The translations under genes and the position numbers were made by a program. Below are positions 42,904 to 61,154 of a stretch of DNA of 64,000 nt, in pieces. The notes below the pieces were generated by a model that saw only the letters and a program-made list of their open reading frames with translations, searched no databases and was not told where the DNA came from. The stretch is from Pseudomonas fragi (GTDB taxonomy: Bacteria > Pseudomonadota > Gammaproteobacteria > Pseudomonadales > Pseudomonadaceae): positions 1 to 64,000 of the forward strand of contig NZ_NQKQ01000028.1 in assembly GCF_002269505.1 (NCBI RefSeq), written 5' to 3'. How positions within the stretch are numbered: position 1 is the first letter of the stretch; the number at the start of each line of letters is the position of its first letter.

Positions 42904-43170
42904 TTAGACTTCCACAGCGCGTTCGAGAACATCAACCAGAGCCCAAGACTTGGTCTTGGCCATCGGACGAGTTTCACGAATAGTGACTTTGTCGCCGATG
43001 TGGCACTGATTGGTTTCGTCGTGTGCGTGCAGCTTAGTCGAACGCTTAACGTATTTACCGTAGATCGGGTGCTTAACGCGACGCTCGATCAGTACGGTGA
43101 TGGTTTTGTCCATCTTGTCGCTGACAACACGGCCAGTCAGCGTACGGACAGTCTTTTCGGCTTCAGCCAT
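42904..43170 (-). CDS. rpsQ: 30S ribosomal protein S17
   Basis: 88 residues, OB fold, with RTLTGRVVSDKMDKTITVL. It begins two bases after the rpmC stop. Confidence 0.98.
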   Translation of the reverse strand: MAEAEKTVRTLTGRVVSDKMDKTITVLIERRVKHPIYGKYVKRSTKLHAHDETNQCHIGDKVTIRETRPMAKTKSWALVDVLERAVEV

Positions 43171-43172
43171 GA

Positions 43173-43364
43173 TTACTTACCTGCCTGCTGTTTGAGCACA
43201 GTCTTCACGCGAGCGATGTCACGCTTAACTTGCGAGAGCAGATGCGACTGCCCCAACTGGCCAGTTGCTTTCTGCATACGCAGATTGAACTGGTCGCGCA
43301 GCAAGCCGAGCAGTTGCTCGTTCAGCTGCTGTGCGGATTTTTCACGAAGTTCATTCGCTTTCAT
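43173..43364 (-). CDS. rpmC: 50S ribosomal protein L29
   Basis: 63 residues, helical hairpin starting MKANELREKSAQQL. The ATG overlaps the rplP stop (TGATG), so translation is coupled. A GTG one codon upstream is in frame, but the family begins MKA. Confidence 0.96.
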   Translation of the reverse strand: MKANELREKSAQQLNEQLLGLLRDQFNLRMQKATGQLGQSHLLSQVKRDIARVKTVLKQQAGK

Positions 43365-43777
43365 CACATCACCGTCCGTTTAACAAAGGAGGTGGCGAGC
43401 GGCAGCTTTGCAGCAGCCAGGGCGAAAGCCTCACGCGCCAGCTCTTCAGTAACACCCTCGATTTCATACAGGACTTTGCCTGGCTGAATCTGGGCAACCC
43501 AATATTCCACGTTACCCTTACCTTTACCCATACGAACTTCTAGGGGCTTCTTGGAAATAGGCTTGTCCGGGAACACACGGATCCAGATCTTGCCGCCACG
43601 TTTAACGTGACGGGTCAGTGCACGACGCGCTGATTCGATCTGACGAGCGGTGAGACGACCACGAGCAACAGACTTCAGCGCGTATTCGCCGAAGCTGACT
43701 TTGCTACCGCGCAATGCCAAGCCACGGTTGTGGCCAGTCATTTGCTTGCGGAACTTCGTACGCTTAGGTTGTAACAT
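43364..43777 (-). CDS. rplP: 50S ribosomal protein L16
   Basis: 137 residues, starting MLQPKRTKFRKQMTGHNRG. It is located near the peptidyl transferase centre and the A site. Confidence 0.98.
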   Translation of the reverse strand: MLQPKRTKFRKQMTGHNRGLALRGSKVSFGEYALKSVARGRLTARQIESARRALTRHVKRGGKIWIRVFPDKPISKKPLEVRMGKGKGNVEYWVAQIQPGKVLYEIEGVTEELAREAFALAAAKLPLATSFVKRTVM

Positions 43778-43789
43778 TTGGCGTACCCC

Positions 43790-44476
43790 TTACTTAGCAG
43801 CTTTTTTACGAGGCGCTGGTGCTTGTGGCTTCAGTTCTTCTTGGCGACCACCAATTACTTCGCCTTTGAAGATCCAAACCTTTACACCGATCACACCGTA
43901 AGTGGTGTGAGCTTCGTAGTTGGCATAGTCGATGTCGGCACGCAGGGTGTGCAATGGCACACGACCTTCGCGATACCATTCAGTACGTGCGATTTCAGCA
44001 CCGCCGAGACGACCGCTCACTTGGATTTTGATGCCTTTGGCACCAATGCGCATAGCGTTCTGTACAGCGCGCTTCATCGCGCGACGGAACATTACACGAC
44101 GCTCCAGCTGCTGAGCTACGCTCTGCGCAACCAGCATACCGTCGAGTTCCGGCTTGCGGATCTCTTCGATATTGATGTGCACAGGCACACCCATTTGCTT
44201 GGTCAGGTCCTGACGCAGTTTCTCAACATCTTCACCTTTCTTCCCGATAACGATACCAGGACGAGCGGTGTGGATGGTGATACGTGCAGTTTGGGCCGGA
44301 CGATGGATATCGATACGGCTTACGGACGCGCTTTTTAGTTTGTCTTGGAGGTATTCACGCACCTTCAGATCAGCGAACAAATAGTCCGCATAAGTCCGGC
44401 CGTCTGCGTACCAGACGGAGGTGTGCTCCTTGACGATTCCCAGGCGAATGCCAATGGGATGTACTTTCTGACCCAT
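43790..44476 (-). CDS. rpsC: 30S ribosomal protein S3
   Basis: 228 residues from ATG 44476 ([13 protein letters not shown]). It has a KH domain ([17 protein letters not shown]) and a C-terminal domain ending in a Lys/Ala tail. An open frame to 44560 is not used. Confidence 0.97.
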
Positions 44477-44489
44477 CTCTTCGACTCCG

Positions 44490-44822
44490 TTACTTGTCAG
44501 CAACCTTGACAGTGATATGGCAAGACCGCTTGACGATGCGATCAGCGCGGCCTTTGGCACGCGGCATGATGCGCTTCAGCGAACGCCCTTCGTTGACGAA
44601 AACGGTGGCGACTTTCAAGTCGTCAACGTCTGCGCCTTCGTTATGCTCGGCGTTGGCTACGGCCGACTCCAGCACTTTCTTGATGATCTCGGCGGCTTTC
44701 TTGTTGCTGAAAGCCAACAGGTTGAGCGCTTCGCCCACCTTCTTCCCGCGGATCTGGTCGGCGACCAAGCGGGCTTTCTGGGCGGAGATTCGAGCGCCCG
44801 ACAACTTAGCGGCTACTTCCAT
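44490..44822 (-). CDS. rplV: 50S ribosomal protein L22
   Basis: 110 residues, starting [20 protein letters not shown]. The beta-hairpin loop lines the exit tunnel and appears normal. Confidence 0.98.
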
Positions 44823-44835
44823 CGTTCCTTACCCC

Positions 44836-45111
44836 TTAACGCTTGGCTTTCTTGTCTGCCACGTGCCCACGATAAGTGCGGGTACCGGCAAACTCGCCTA
44901 GTTTATGGCCAACCATGTCTTCGTTCACGAGAACTGGGACATGAAGACGACCGTTATGCACAGCGATGGTCAGACCGACCATTTGTGGCAGGATCATCGA
45001 ACGACGCGACCAGGTTTTCACCGGTTTGCGATCGTTCTTTTCCGCCGCCACTTCGATCTTCTTCAGTAGGTGAAGATCAATAAAAGGACCTTTTTTCAGA
45101 GAACGTGGCAC
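44836..45111 (-). CDS. rpsS: 30S ribosomal protein S19
   Basis: 91 residues, starting MPRSLKKGPFIDLHLLKK. Head of the 30S subunit. Confidence 0.98.
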   Translation of the reverse strand: MPRSLKKGPFIDLHLLKKIEVAAEKNDRKPVKTWSRRSMILPQMVGLTIAVHNGRLHVPVLVNEDMVGHKLGEFAGTRTYRGHVADKKAKR

Positions 45112-45127
45112 TGTCGTATCCCTCTAT

Positions 45128-45952
45128 TTACTTGCGACGACGGACGATCATTTTGTCGGTACGCTTATTACCACGAGTCTTCGCGCCCTTAGTCGGGAAG
45201 CCCCATGGCGATACCGGATGACGACCACCAGAGGTACGACCTTCACCACCACCATGTGGGTGGTCAACCGGGTTCATGGCAACACCACGAACGGTTGGGC
45301 GAACGCCACGCCAGCGTTTGGCACCAGCTTTACCCAGCGAACGCAGGCTGTGCTCGGAGTTCGAGACTTCACCCAGGGTCGCACGGCATTCAGCCAGGAC
45401 TTTACGCATTTCACCAGAGCGCAGACGCAGGGTCACATAGACACCATCACGAGCGACCAGCTGAGCCGAAGCACCAGCGGAACGTGCGATTTGCGCGCCT
45501 TTACCCGGCTTCAATTCGATGCCGTGTACGGTGCTACCAACTGGAATGCTGCGCAGTTGCAACTGGTTGCCCGGCTTGATCGGAGCCAAAGCACCCGAAA
45601 TCAGCTGGTCGCCAGCGCTCACGCCTTTAGGGGCGATGATGTAACGGCGTTCGCCGTCTGCGTACAGCATCAGAGCGATGTGAGCAGTACGGTTTGGATC
45701 GTATTCGATACGCTCAACAGTGGCTGGAATGCCATCTTTGTCGTTGCGACGGAAGTCGACCATACGGTAATGCTGCTTATGACCACCACCGATGTGACGA
45801 GTGGTAATACGGCCATTGTTGTTACGACCACCAGTCTTCGATTTCTTCTCGAGCAGCGGTGCGTGAGGAGCGCCTTTATGCAGCTCCTGGTTGACCACCT
45901 TGACCACATGACGGCGGCCAGGGGAAGTCGGTTTGCATTTAACGATTGCCAT
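45128..45952 (-). CDS. rplB: 50S ribosomal protein L2
   Basis: 274 residues, with the highly conserved C-terminal GVAMNPVDHPHGGGEGRTSG. Essential for peptidyl transfer and subunit association. Confidence 0.99.
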   Translation of the reverse strand: MAIVKCKPTSPGRRHVVKVVNQELHKGAPHAPLLEKKSKTGGRNNNGRITTRHIGGGHKQHYRMVDFRRNDKDGIPATVERIEYDPNRTAHIALMLYADGERRYIIAPKGVSAGDQLISGALAPIKPGNQLQLRSIPVGSTVHGIELKPGKGAQIARSAGASAQLVARDGVYVTLRLRSGEMRKVLAECRATLGEVSNSEHSLRSLGKAGAKRWRGVRPTVRGVAMNPVDHPHGGGEGRTSGGRHPVSPWGFPTKGAKTRGNKRTDKMIVRRRK

Positions 45953-45966
45953 GATGCACCCCTTCC

Positions 45967-46266
45967 TTACTCAGCACTGCTGCTGAAATCGAGATCTTGG
46001 CCTGGCTGAAGGGAGATTACTGCCTTCTTCCAGTCATTACGCTTGCCCACGCCGCGAGCGGTGCGCTTGCTCTTACCCAGAACATTCAGGGTAGTAACAC
46101 GCTCAACTTTCACGCTGAACAGGCTTTCGACGGCCTTCTTGATTTCCAGCTTGGTTGCATCAGTAGCAACCTTGAAAACGAACTGGCCTTTCTTGTCTGC
46201 CAGAACCGTAGCCTTCTCGGAAACGTGCGGGCCAAGCAGAACTTTAAATACGCGTTCCTGGTTCAT
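45967..46266 (-). CDS. rplW: 50S ribosomal protein L23
   Basis: 99 residues, starting MNQERVFKVLLGPHVSEKA. It forms the docking site for SRP and trigger factor at the tunnel exit. The ATG overlaps the rplD stop by four bases. Confidence 0.98.
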   Translation of the reverse strand: MNQERVFKVLLGPHVSEKATVLADKKGQFVFKVATDATKLEIKKAVESLFSVKVERVTTLNVLGKSKRTARGVGKRNDWKKAVISLQPGQDLDFSSSAE

Positions 46267-46865
46267 CCCAGCAGCTCCTCGAATTTCTTCACGGCCGACA
46301 CGGTGATCAACACCTTGTCGTATGCGATCAGACTAACTGGATCGGAACCTTGCACGTCACGTACATCAACGTGTGGCAGGTTACGAGCAGCCAGGTACAG
46401 GTTCTGATCAACACCTTCAGACACGATCAGGACATCAGTCAGACCCATGCCATTCAGCTTGTTGAGCAGATCTTTGGTTTTCGGCGCTTCAACAGCGAAG
46501 TCCTGAACCACGACCAGACGATCAGTACGCACCAGCTCAGCAAGGATGGAACGCATTGCTGCGCGATACATCTTCTTGTTCAGCTTCTGGGAGTGATCCT
46601 GAGGACGAGCTGCGAAAGTGGTACCGCCGCCGCGCCAGATTGGGCTACGGATAGTACCGGCACGAGCACGGCCAGTACCTTTCTGACGCCAAGGGCGCTT
46701 ACCGCCACCACGAACGTCGGAACGGGTCTTTTGCTGCTTGCTACCTTGACGGCCGCCGGCCATGTAGGCCACGACTGCTTGGTGAACCAGCGTCTCGTTG
46801 AACTCGCCGCCGAAAGTCAGTTCGGAAACTTCGATCGCTTGAGCGTCATTTACATTTAATTGCAT
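46263..46865 (-). CDS. rplD: 50S ribosomal protein L4
   Basis: 200 residues, with the tunnel loop GGGKRPWRQKGTGRARAGTI. In enterics L4 also represses the S10 operon; the short leader here (about 65 nt) looks too small for the enteric-type L4 leader. Confidence 0.98.
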   Translation of the reverse strand: MQLNVNDAQAIEVSELTFGGEFNETLVHQAVVAYMAGGRQGSKQQKTRSDVRGGGKRPWRQKGTGRARAGTIRSPIWRGGGTTFAARPQDHSQKLNKKMYRAAMRSILAELVRTDRLVVVQDFAVEAPKTKDLLNKLNGMGLTDVLIVSEGVDQNLYLAARNLPHVDVRDVQGSDPVSLIAYDKVLITVSAVKKFEELLG

Positions 46866-46877
46866 GTCAGCTTCCCC

Positions 46878-47513
46878 TTAACCGCGAGCCTTGGCCGCTG
46901 GACGTACAACCAGGTTGCCGCCAGTAGCGCCAGGAACAGCACCCTTGACCAACAACAGATTGCGTTCAGCGTCGACGCGCACTACTTCCAGGGACTGCAC
47001 GGTCACGCGCTCAGCGCCCATATGACCGGACATTTTTTTGCCCTTGAATACACGACCAGGAGTCTGGCACTGGCCAATAGAGCCCGGGACGCGGTGGGAA
47101 ACGGAGTTACCGTGAGTGTTGTCTTGGCCACGGAAATTCCAACGCTTGATCGTACCCTGGAAGCCTTTACCTTTGGACTGACCGGTCACATCGACCATCT
47201 GACCAGCAGTGAAGATTTCAGCGTTGATCAGATCGCCTGCCTGGTACTCGCCTTCTTCAAGGCGGAATTCCATTACGGTACGACCGGCTGCAACGTTTGC
47301 TTTAGCGAAGTGACCCGCTTGAGCAGCAGTTACACGCGAAGCGCGACGCTCGCCGACAGTGACTTGCACTGCACGATAGCCATCGGTTTCTTCAGTTTTG
47401 AACTGGGTGACGCGATTCGGCTCGATCTCAATGACCGTGACCGGAATGGAGACACCTTCTTCGGTGAAAATACGGGTCATACCGCATTTACGACCGACTA
47501 CACCAATAGTCAT
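46878..47513 (-). CDS. rplC: 50S ribosomal protein L3
   Basis: 211 residues from ATG 47513 (MTIGVVGRKCGMTRIF). The conserved GQCQTPGRVFKGKKMSGHMG includes the Gln that is methylated by PrmB. An in-frame ATG at 47546 would add 11 residues not found in the family. Confidence 0.97.
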   Translation of the reverse strand: MTIGVVGRKCGMTRIFTEEGVSIPVTVIEIEPNRVTQFKTEETDGYRAVQVTVGERRASRVTAAQAGHFAKANVAAGRTVMEFRLEEGEYQAGDLINAEIFTAGQMVDVTGQSKGKGFQGTIKRWNFRGQDNTHGNSVSHRVPGSIGQCQTPGRVFKGKKMSGHMGAERVTVQSLEVVRVDAERNLLLVKGAVPGATGGNLVVRPAAKARG

Positions 47514-47594
47514 GTTGTAAACCTCATGAGTGTACGGGGCTTTCACCCGCTATGGCCGCCCATTTCAGAGCGTTACACGACTAAGACCCAAGTC

Positions 47595-47906
47595 TTAGCC
47601 GAGGCTGATCTGCACTTCCACACCGGCCGCAAGATCAAGCTTCATAAGTGCATCAACGGTTTTATCCGTTGGCTGGACGATGTCCAGTACGCGCTTATGA
47701 GTACGGATCTCGTACTGGTCACGCGCGTCTTTGTTGACGTGCGGGGAGACCAGAACGGTGAACCGCTCTTTACGGGTAGGCAGTGGAATTGGACCACGCA
47801 CTTGAGCACCAGTACGTTTCGCGGTTTCCACGATTTCCTGGGTTGATTGGTCGATCAGGCGATGGTCAAAAGCCTTCAACCTGATACGGATTTGCTGATT
47901 TTGCAT
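47595..47906 (-). CDS. rpsJ: 30S ribosomal protein S10
   Basis: 103 residues, starting [20 protein letters not shown]. It also serves as NusE in antitermination. First gene of the S10 operon. Confidence 0.98.
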
Positions 47907-47969
47907 TGGATTTCAGACTCCAGATTGCTGTTCCCACCGAGCGCAATACGCCCGTTAAAAGGAGGCGCA

Positions 47970-47998
47970 ATTCTATAGACGACCCCAGTAGGTGTCAA
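47970..47998 (-). promoter_or_regulatory. Sigma70 promoter of the S10 operon
   Basis: On the minus strand a perfect TTGACA (47993-47998), a 17-bp spacer and TAGAAT (47970-47975). It lies between the tuf terminator and rpsJ. Confidence 0.75.
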
Positions 47999-48004
47999 CT
48001 CAAT

Positions 48005-48037
48005 AAAAAAAGCCCCCGCTGAGCGGGGGCTTTTTTT
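48005..48037 (-). terminator. Terminator after tuf
   Basis: GCCCCCG-CTGAG-CGGGGGC flanked by seven As on the left and seven Ts on the right. It ends the str operon on the minus strand. Confidence 0.92.
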
Positions 48038-48050
48038 AGGCAATCATCAC

Positions 48051-49244
48051 TTACGCGATGATTTTGGCTACAACGCCAGCGCCAACGGTACGACCGCCTT
48101 CACGGATTGCGAAACGCAGACCGTCTTCCATTGCGATGGTTTTGATCAGGGTAACAACCATTTTGATGTTGTCGCCCGGCATTACCATCTCAACGCCTTC
48201 CGGCAGTTCGCAGTTACCAGTTACGTCAGTAGTACGGAAGTAGAACTGAGGACGGTAGCCTTTGAAGAACGGAGTGTGACGACCGCCTTCTTCTTTGCTC
48301 AACACGTACACTTCAGCTTCGAAGGTAGTGTGTGGCTTAACCGAGCCTGGCTTAACCAGAACCTGGCCACGCTCTACGTCGTCACGCTTGGTGCCGCGCA
48401 GCAGCACGCCGCAGTTCTCGCCCGCACGACCTTCGTCGAGCAGCTTACGGAACATTTCAACGCCGGTGCAGGTGGTGACAGTAGTGTCACGCAGACCAAC
48501 GATTTCCAGCGGATCTTGAACGCGAACGATACCGCGCTCGATACGACCAGTTACAACAGTACCGCGACCGGAGATCGAGAATACGTCTTCGATTGGCATC
48601 AGGAACGGCTTGTCGATAACACGTACTGGATCTGGAATGTAGGTATCCAGAGTTTCAACCAGTTTACGAACGGCAGTGGTGCCCATTTCGTTGTCGTCTT
48701 TGCCTTCCAGCGCCATACGAGCCGAACCGATGATGATCGGAGTGTCGTCGCCTGGGAAGTCGTAAGTCGACAGCAGGTCACGAACTTCCATCTCAACCAG
48801 TTCCAGCAGCTCAGCGTCGTCTACCAGGTCAGCCTTGTTCAGGAAAACCACGATGTACGGAACGCCAACCTGACGGGACAGCAGGATGTGCTCACGGGTT
48901 TGTGGCATCGGACCATCAGCGGCCGAACAAACCAGGATAGCGCCGTCCATCTGAGCAGCACCGGTGATCATGTTCTTCACATAGTCAGCGTGACCTGGGC
49001 AGTCAACGTGAGCGTAGTGACGGATCAGCGAGTTGTATTCAACGTGCGCAGTGTTGATGGTGATACCGCGAGCTTTTTCTTCTGGCGCGCTGTCGATTTT
49101 ATCGAAGTCAACGATGGCCGAACCGAAAATCTCGGAGCAAACACGGGTCAGAGCTGCAGTCAGCGTGGTTTTACCATGGTCAACGTGACCGATAGTGCCA
49201 ACGTTGACGTGCGGTAGGGAACGATCAAATTTTTCTTTAGCCAC
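48051..49244 (-). CDS. tuf: Translation elongation factor Tu
   Basis: 397 residues. It has the GTPase motifs GHVDHGKTT, DCPGHADYV and NKADLVDD, then domains 2 and 3. It delivers aminoacyl-tRNA to the ribosome. Pseudomonas often has a second copy near the secE-nusG genes, which would lie outside this window. Confidence 0.99.
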   Translation of the reverse strand: MAKEKFDRSLPHVNVGTIGHVDHGKTTLTAALTRVCSEIFGSAIVDFDKIDSAPEEKARGITINTAHVEYNSLIRHYAHVDCPGHADYVKNMITGAAQMDGAILVCSAADGPMPQTREHILLSRQVGVPYIVVFLNKADLVDDAELLELVEMEVRDLLSTYDFPGDDTPIIIGSARMALEGKDDNEMGTTAVRKLVETLDTYIPDPVRVIDKPFLMPIEDVFSISGRGTVVTGRIERGIVRVQDPLEIVGLRDTTVTTCTGVEMFRKLLDEGRAGENCGVLLRGTKRDDVERGQVLVKPGSVKPHTTFEAEVYVLSKEEGGRHTPFFKGYRPQFYFRTTDVTGNCELPEGVEMVMPGDNIKMVVTLIKTIAMEDGLRFAIREGGRTVGAGVVAKIIA

Positions 49245-49279
49245 GACAATTAACTCCTTGCCTAAAGGACTGAACTAAA

Positions 49280-51385
49280 TCAGCCTTGTTTTTTAGTAAC
49301 AGTTTCGACGATGTGCGCCGGAGCTGTATCGTATTTTTTGAATTCCATAGAGTAGCTTGCGCGACCCTGAGACATGGAACGAACGTCGGTCGCATAACCG
49401 AACATTTCACCCAACGGCACTTCAGCACGAATTACTTTGCCGGAGACCGTATCTTCCATACCCTGGATCATGCCGCGACGACGGTTCAAGTCGCCCATCA
49501 CGTCACCCATATAGTCTTCAGGTGTAACAACCTCTACCGCCATGATCGGCTCAAGCAGCTCACCGCCACCTTTGGTAGCCAGTTGCTTGGTCGCCATGGA
49601 AGCAGCCACCTTAAACGCCATCTCGTTGGAGTCGACGTCGTGGTAAGAACCATCAAACACGGTAGCCTTCAGGCCGATCAGCGGATAGCCGGCAACAACA
49701 CCGTTCTTCATCTGCTCTTCGATACCCTTCTGGATAGCCGGGATGTATTCCTTAGGAACCACACCACCTACCACTTCGTTCACGAACTGCAGACCTTCCT
49801 GACCTTCGTCAGCAGGTGCAAAACGAATCCAGCAGTGACCAAACTGGCCACGACCGCCGGACTGACGAACGAACTTGCCTTCGATCTCACAGTTCTTCGT
49901 GATGCGCTCACGATAGGAAACCTGAGGCTTACCGATGTTGGCTTCGACGTTGAACTCACGGCGCATCCGGTCAACCAGGATGTCCAAGTGCAGCTCGCCC
50001 ATGCCAGAGATGATCGTTTGACCAGTCTCTTCATCAGTTTTAACGCGGAAAGATGGATCTTCCTGAGCAAGCTTGCCCAGTGCAACACCCATTTTTTCCT
50101 GGTCATCCTTGGTCTTAGGCTCTACGGCAACCGAAATAACCGGCTCCGGGAAGTCCATGCGTACCAGAATGATTGGCTTGTCAGCGTTGCACAAAGTCTC
50201 ACCAGTGGTGACGTCCTTCATGCCGATCAAGGCCGCGATGTCACCAGCGCGTACTTCCTTGATTTCTTCACGGGCGTTTGCGTGCATTTGCACCATACGA
50301 CCCACGCGCTCTTTTTTGCCTTTAACCGAGTTGATTACGCCGTCGCCGGAGTTCAACACGCCCGAGTAAACTCGAACGAAGGTCAAGGTACCCACGAATG
50401 GGTCGGTAGCGATCTTGAACGCCAGAGCCGAGAACGGCTCGCTGTCGTCTGCATGACGCTCCAGCTCGATAGTCTCGTCATCCGGGTCAGTACCCTTGAT
50501 GGCAGGAATATCAGTAGGAGCAGGCAGGAAGTCGATAACGGCGTCGAGAACCAGGGGAACACCCTTGTTCTTGAAGGAAGAACCGCAAACAGCCAGAACG
50601 ATCTCACCAGCGATAGTACGCTGACGCAGAGCCGCCTTGATTTCCGCGATGGTGAATTCTTCACCTTCGAGGTACTTGTTCATCAGCTCTTCATTGGCTT
50701 CGGCCGCAGCCTGAACCATGTTGTCGCGCCACTCGTCAGCAAGATCTTTCAGCTCAGCTGGAATTTCTTTGCGAACAGGAACCATACCTTTGTCAGCATC
50801 GTTCCAGTACACAGCTTCCATGTTGATCAGATCAATCTGACCCTGGAAGTTGTCTTCGGAACCGATAGCCAACTGGATTGGAACTGGAGTGTGGCCCAGA
50901 CGCTTCTTGATCTGCTCAATAACGCGCAGGAAGTTGGCGCCAGCACGGTCCATCTTGTTTACGTAAACAAGACGTGGAACGCCGTATTTGTTGGCTTGAC
51001 GCCATACGGTTTCCGACTGAGGCTCAACGCCCGAGGTACCACAGAACACAACAACCGCGCCGTCGAGTACGCGCAGGGAACGTTCAACTTCAATAGTGAA
51101 GTCAACGTGGCCCGGGGTATCGATTACGTTGAAGCGATGCTCATCCTTGTACTGCTTGGCAGAGCCCTTCCAGAAGGCGGTAATGGCAGCAGAAGTAATG
51201 GTAATACCACGCTCCTGCTCCTGAACCATCCAGTCTGTGGTCGCGGCGCCATCATGCACCTCGCCCATTTTGTGACTTTTGCCAGTGTAAAACAGTACGC
51301 GCTCGGTGGTGGTGGTTTTACCAGCATCCACGTGAGCGACGATACCGATGTTACGGTAGCGACTAATCGGAGTAGTACGAGCCAT
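49280..51385 (-). CDS. fusA: Translation elongation factor G
   Basis: 701 residues. GTPase motifs are AHVDAGKTTTTERVL, DTPGHVDF and NKMDRAGA. Domain IV contains GGRGQFGHCWIRF and VGGVVPKEYIPAI. It drives translocation. str operon, between rpsG and tuf. Confidence 0.99.
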   Translation of the reverse strand: MARTTPISRYRNIGIVAHVDAGKTTTTERVLFYTGKSHKMGEVHDGAATTDWMVQEQERGITITSAAITAFWKGSAKQYKDEHRFNVIDTPGHVDFTIEVERSLRVLDGAVVVFCGTSGVEPQSETVWRQANKYGVPRLVYVNKMDRAGANFLRVIEQIKKRLGHTPVPIQLAIGSEDNFQGQIDLINMEAVYWNDADKGMVPVRKEIPAELKDLADEWRDNMVQAAAEANEELMNKYLEGEEFTIAEIKAALRQRTIAGEIVLAVCGSSFKNKGVPLVLDAVIDFLPAPTDIPAIKGTDPDDETIELERHADDSEPFSALAFKIATDPFVGTLTFVRVYSGVLNSGDGVINSVKGKKERVGRMVQMHANAREEIKEVRAGDIAALIGMKDVTTGETLCNADKPIILVRMDFPEPVISVAVEPKTKDDQEKMGVALGKLAQEDPSFRVKTDEETGQTIISGMGELHLDILVDRMRREFNVEANIGKPQVSYRERITKNCEIEGKFVRQSGGRGQFGHCWIRFAPADEGQEGLQFVNEVVGGVVPKEYIPAIQKGIEEQMKNGVVAGYPLIGLKATVFDGSYHDVDSNEMAFKVAASMATKQLATKGGGELLEPIMAVEVVTPEDYMGDVMGDLNRRRGMIQGMEDTVSGKVIRAEVPLGEMFGYATDVRSMSQGRASYSMEFKKYDTAPAHIVETVTKKQG

Positions 51386-51415
51386 AAAGCCCTCGCAAAA
51401 TTAGTGAAGCTGAAA

Positions 51416-51886
51416 TTAGAAGCGGTAGTGCGAGAAAGCTTTGTTAGCTTCGGCCATACGGTGCACGTCTTCACGCTTCTTAACAGCAGCACCTTTACCT
51501 TCAGCAGCGTCCAACAGTTCGCCAGCCAAACGCAGAGCCATAGACTTCTCGCCGCGCTTGCGGGCGAAGTCTACCAACCAGCGCATTGCCAGGGCGTTAC
51601 GACGGGACGGGCGAACTTCGACCGGAACCTGGTAAGTAGCACCGCCTACACGGCGCGACTTCACTTCGACCAGCGGAGCGATGGCGTCGAGAGCTTTCTC
51701 GAAGATTTCCAGGGGATCGCTGTTCTTGCGTTCTTTAACCTTTTCCAGCGCGCCATAAACGATACGCTCGGCAACGGCTTTCTTGCCGCTTTCCATTACG
51801 TGGTTCATGAACTTGGCCAGAATTTGGCTTCCGTATTTTGGATCGTCAAGCACATCGCGCTTGGCTGCTACGCGTCTTCTTGGCAT
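51416..51886 (-). CDS. rpsG: 30S ribosomal protein S7
   Basis: 156 residues, starting MPRRRVAAKRDVLDDPKYGS. It initiates assembly of the 30S head. 123 bp separate it from rpsL, and I see no strong signal in that gap. Confidence 0.98.
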   Translation of the reverse strand: MPRRRVAAKRDVLDDPKYGSQILAKFMNHVMESGKKAVAERIVYGALEKVKERKNSDPLEIFEKALDAIAPLVEVKSRRVGGATYQVPVEVRPSRRNALAMRWLVDFARKRGEKSMALRLAGELLDAAEGKGAAVKKREDVHRMAEANKAFSHYRF

Positions 51887-52009
51887 GGATAAGCCCTCAA
51901 ACGGTCTTCAGGTTAGCTCGGAACCATTACACCCAGTGGATGCACGTCCGACCTTACTCTTATCGACTCAGAAAAAAAGAAATCTGCATTATTTACCGGA
52001 AACCGAAGA

Positions 52010-52381
52010 CTACTTCGGCTTCTTGGTACCGTACTTCGAACGACCTTGGTTACGACCTTTAACGCCGGAAGTATCCAAAGAGCCGCGAACGGTGTGGTAA
52101 CGAACACCTGGCAAGTCTTTTACACGACCGCCACGAATCAGTACCACGCTGTGTTCTTGCAGGTTGTGACCTTCACCACCGATGTACGAGGAAACCTCGA
52201 AACCGTTGGTCAGGCGCACACGGCATACTTTACGCAGTGCCGAGTTAGGTTTTTTCGGCGTAGTTGTATACACACGGGTGCATACGCCACGACGTTGCGG
52301 GCAGTTTTGCAGCGCAGGTACGTCGGATTTCTCGACGATACGCTTACGCGGCTGACGTACCAGCTGGTTGATAGTTGCCAT
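52010..52381 (-). CDS. rpsL: 30S ribosomal protein S12
   Basis: 123 residues. The loops TTPKKPNSALRK and GRVKDLPGVRYHT have the wild-type lysines associated with streptomycin sensitivity. First gene of the str operon. Confidence 0.98.
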   Translation of the reverse strand: MATINQLVRQPRKRIVEKSDVPALQNCPQRRGVCTRVYTTTPKKPNSALRKVCRVRLTNGFEVSSYIGGEGHNLQEHSVVLIRGGRVKDLPGVRYHTVRGSLDTSGVKGRNQGRSKYGTKKPK

Positions 52382-52472
52382 CTACTAGCTCCACTGTTGT
52401 CTTGCGACGCTATTGTCTTGCAAGAAAAGCAAAATGGCAGGAACGAATTCCCGCCAAATTTAGGGGTACAAG

Positions 52473-52501
52473 AGTCTAAAGAGGATCTTGCCCCCAGTCA
52501 A
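52473..52501 (-). promoter_or_regulatory. Sigma70 promoter of the str operon
   Basis: On the minus strand TTGACT (52496-52501), 17-bp spacer, TAGACT (52473-52478). It lies in the 216-bp gap between rpoC and rpsL, about 90 bp before the rpsL start. Confidence 0.65.
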
Positions 52502-52597
52502 GGCAAGGCCCCGACCTTCCTACCCATCAAACCCAGACAAAATGTCTCGATTCGATGAACGGAACTGCCGGGGCCCACCCTTCATCTACCGCAGAAC

Positions 52598-56797
<4,200 letters not shown>

Positions 56798-56861
56798 GGC
56801 CTTTCCTCCTGGCGGAGCAGAGAGCGGGCCATACAGCCCCGCTCTCGATTCGCGTCACGTG

Positions 56862-60935
<4,074 letters not shown>

Positions 60936-61080
60936 CAGCGTTCCCCAGCTTGGTCACCTGCTTGTTTGGCCCCTCCCGACGGGAGCAGCCAGAAAATCGT
61001 GCAAACCCCTTGGTTTGCTCCACCGCACAGGGTGGTTACAGCACGTTAAAGGCACCAACCTAGTCGGCTGCCAATAACGG

Positions 61081-61109
61081 AAAAAGGCCGGTGGCAAGAG
61101 CCACCAGCC
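61081..61109 (-). terminator. Attenuator-like hairpin between rplL and rpoB
   Basis: GGCCGGTGGC-AAGA-GCCACCAGCC (one mismatch), followed by five Us in the minus-strand transcript. A partial terminator at this place regulates rpoB relative to L7/L12 in E. coli; the same role is likely here. Confidence 0.7.
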
Positions 61110-61154
61110 ATCAGCCTCAGCTTAACGCTTGGGCTGGAGACGCAAGGTCGATGC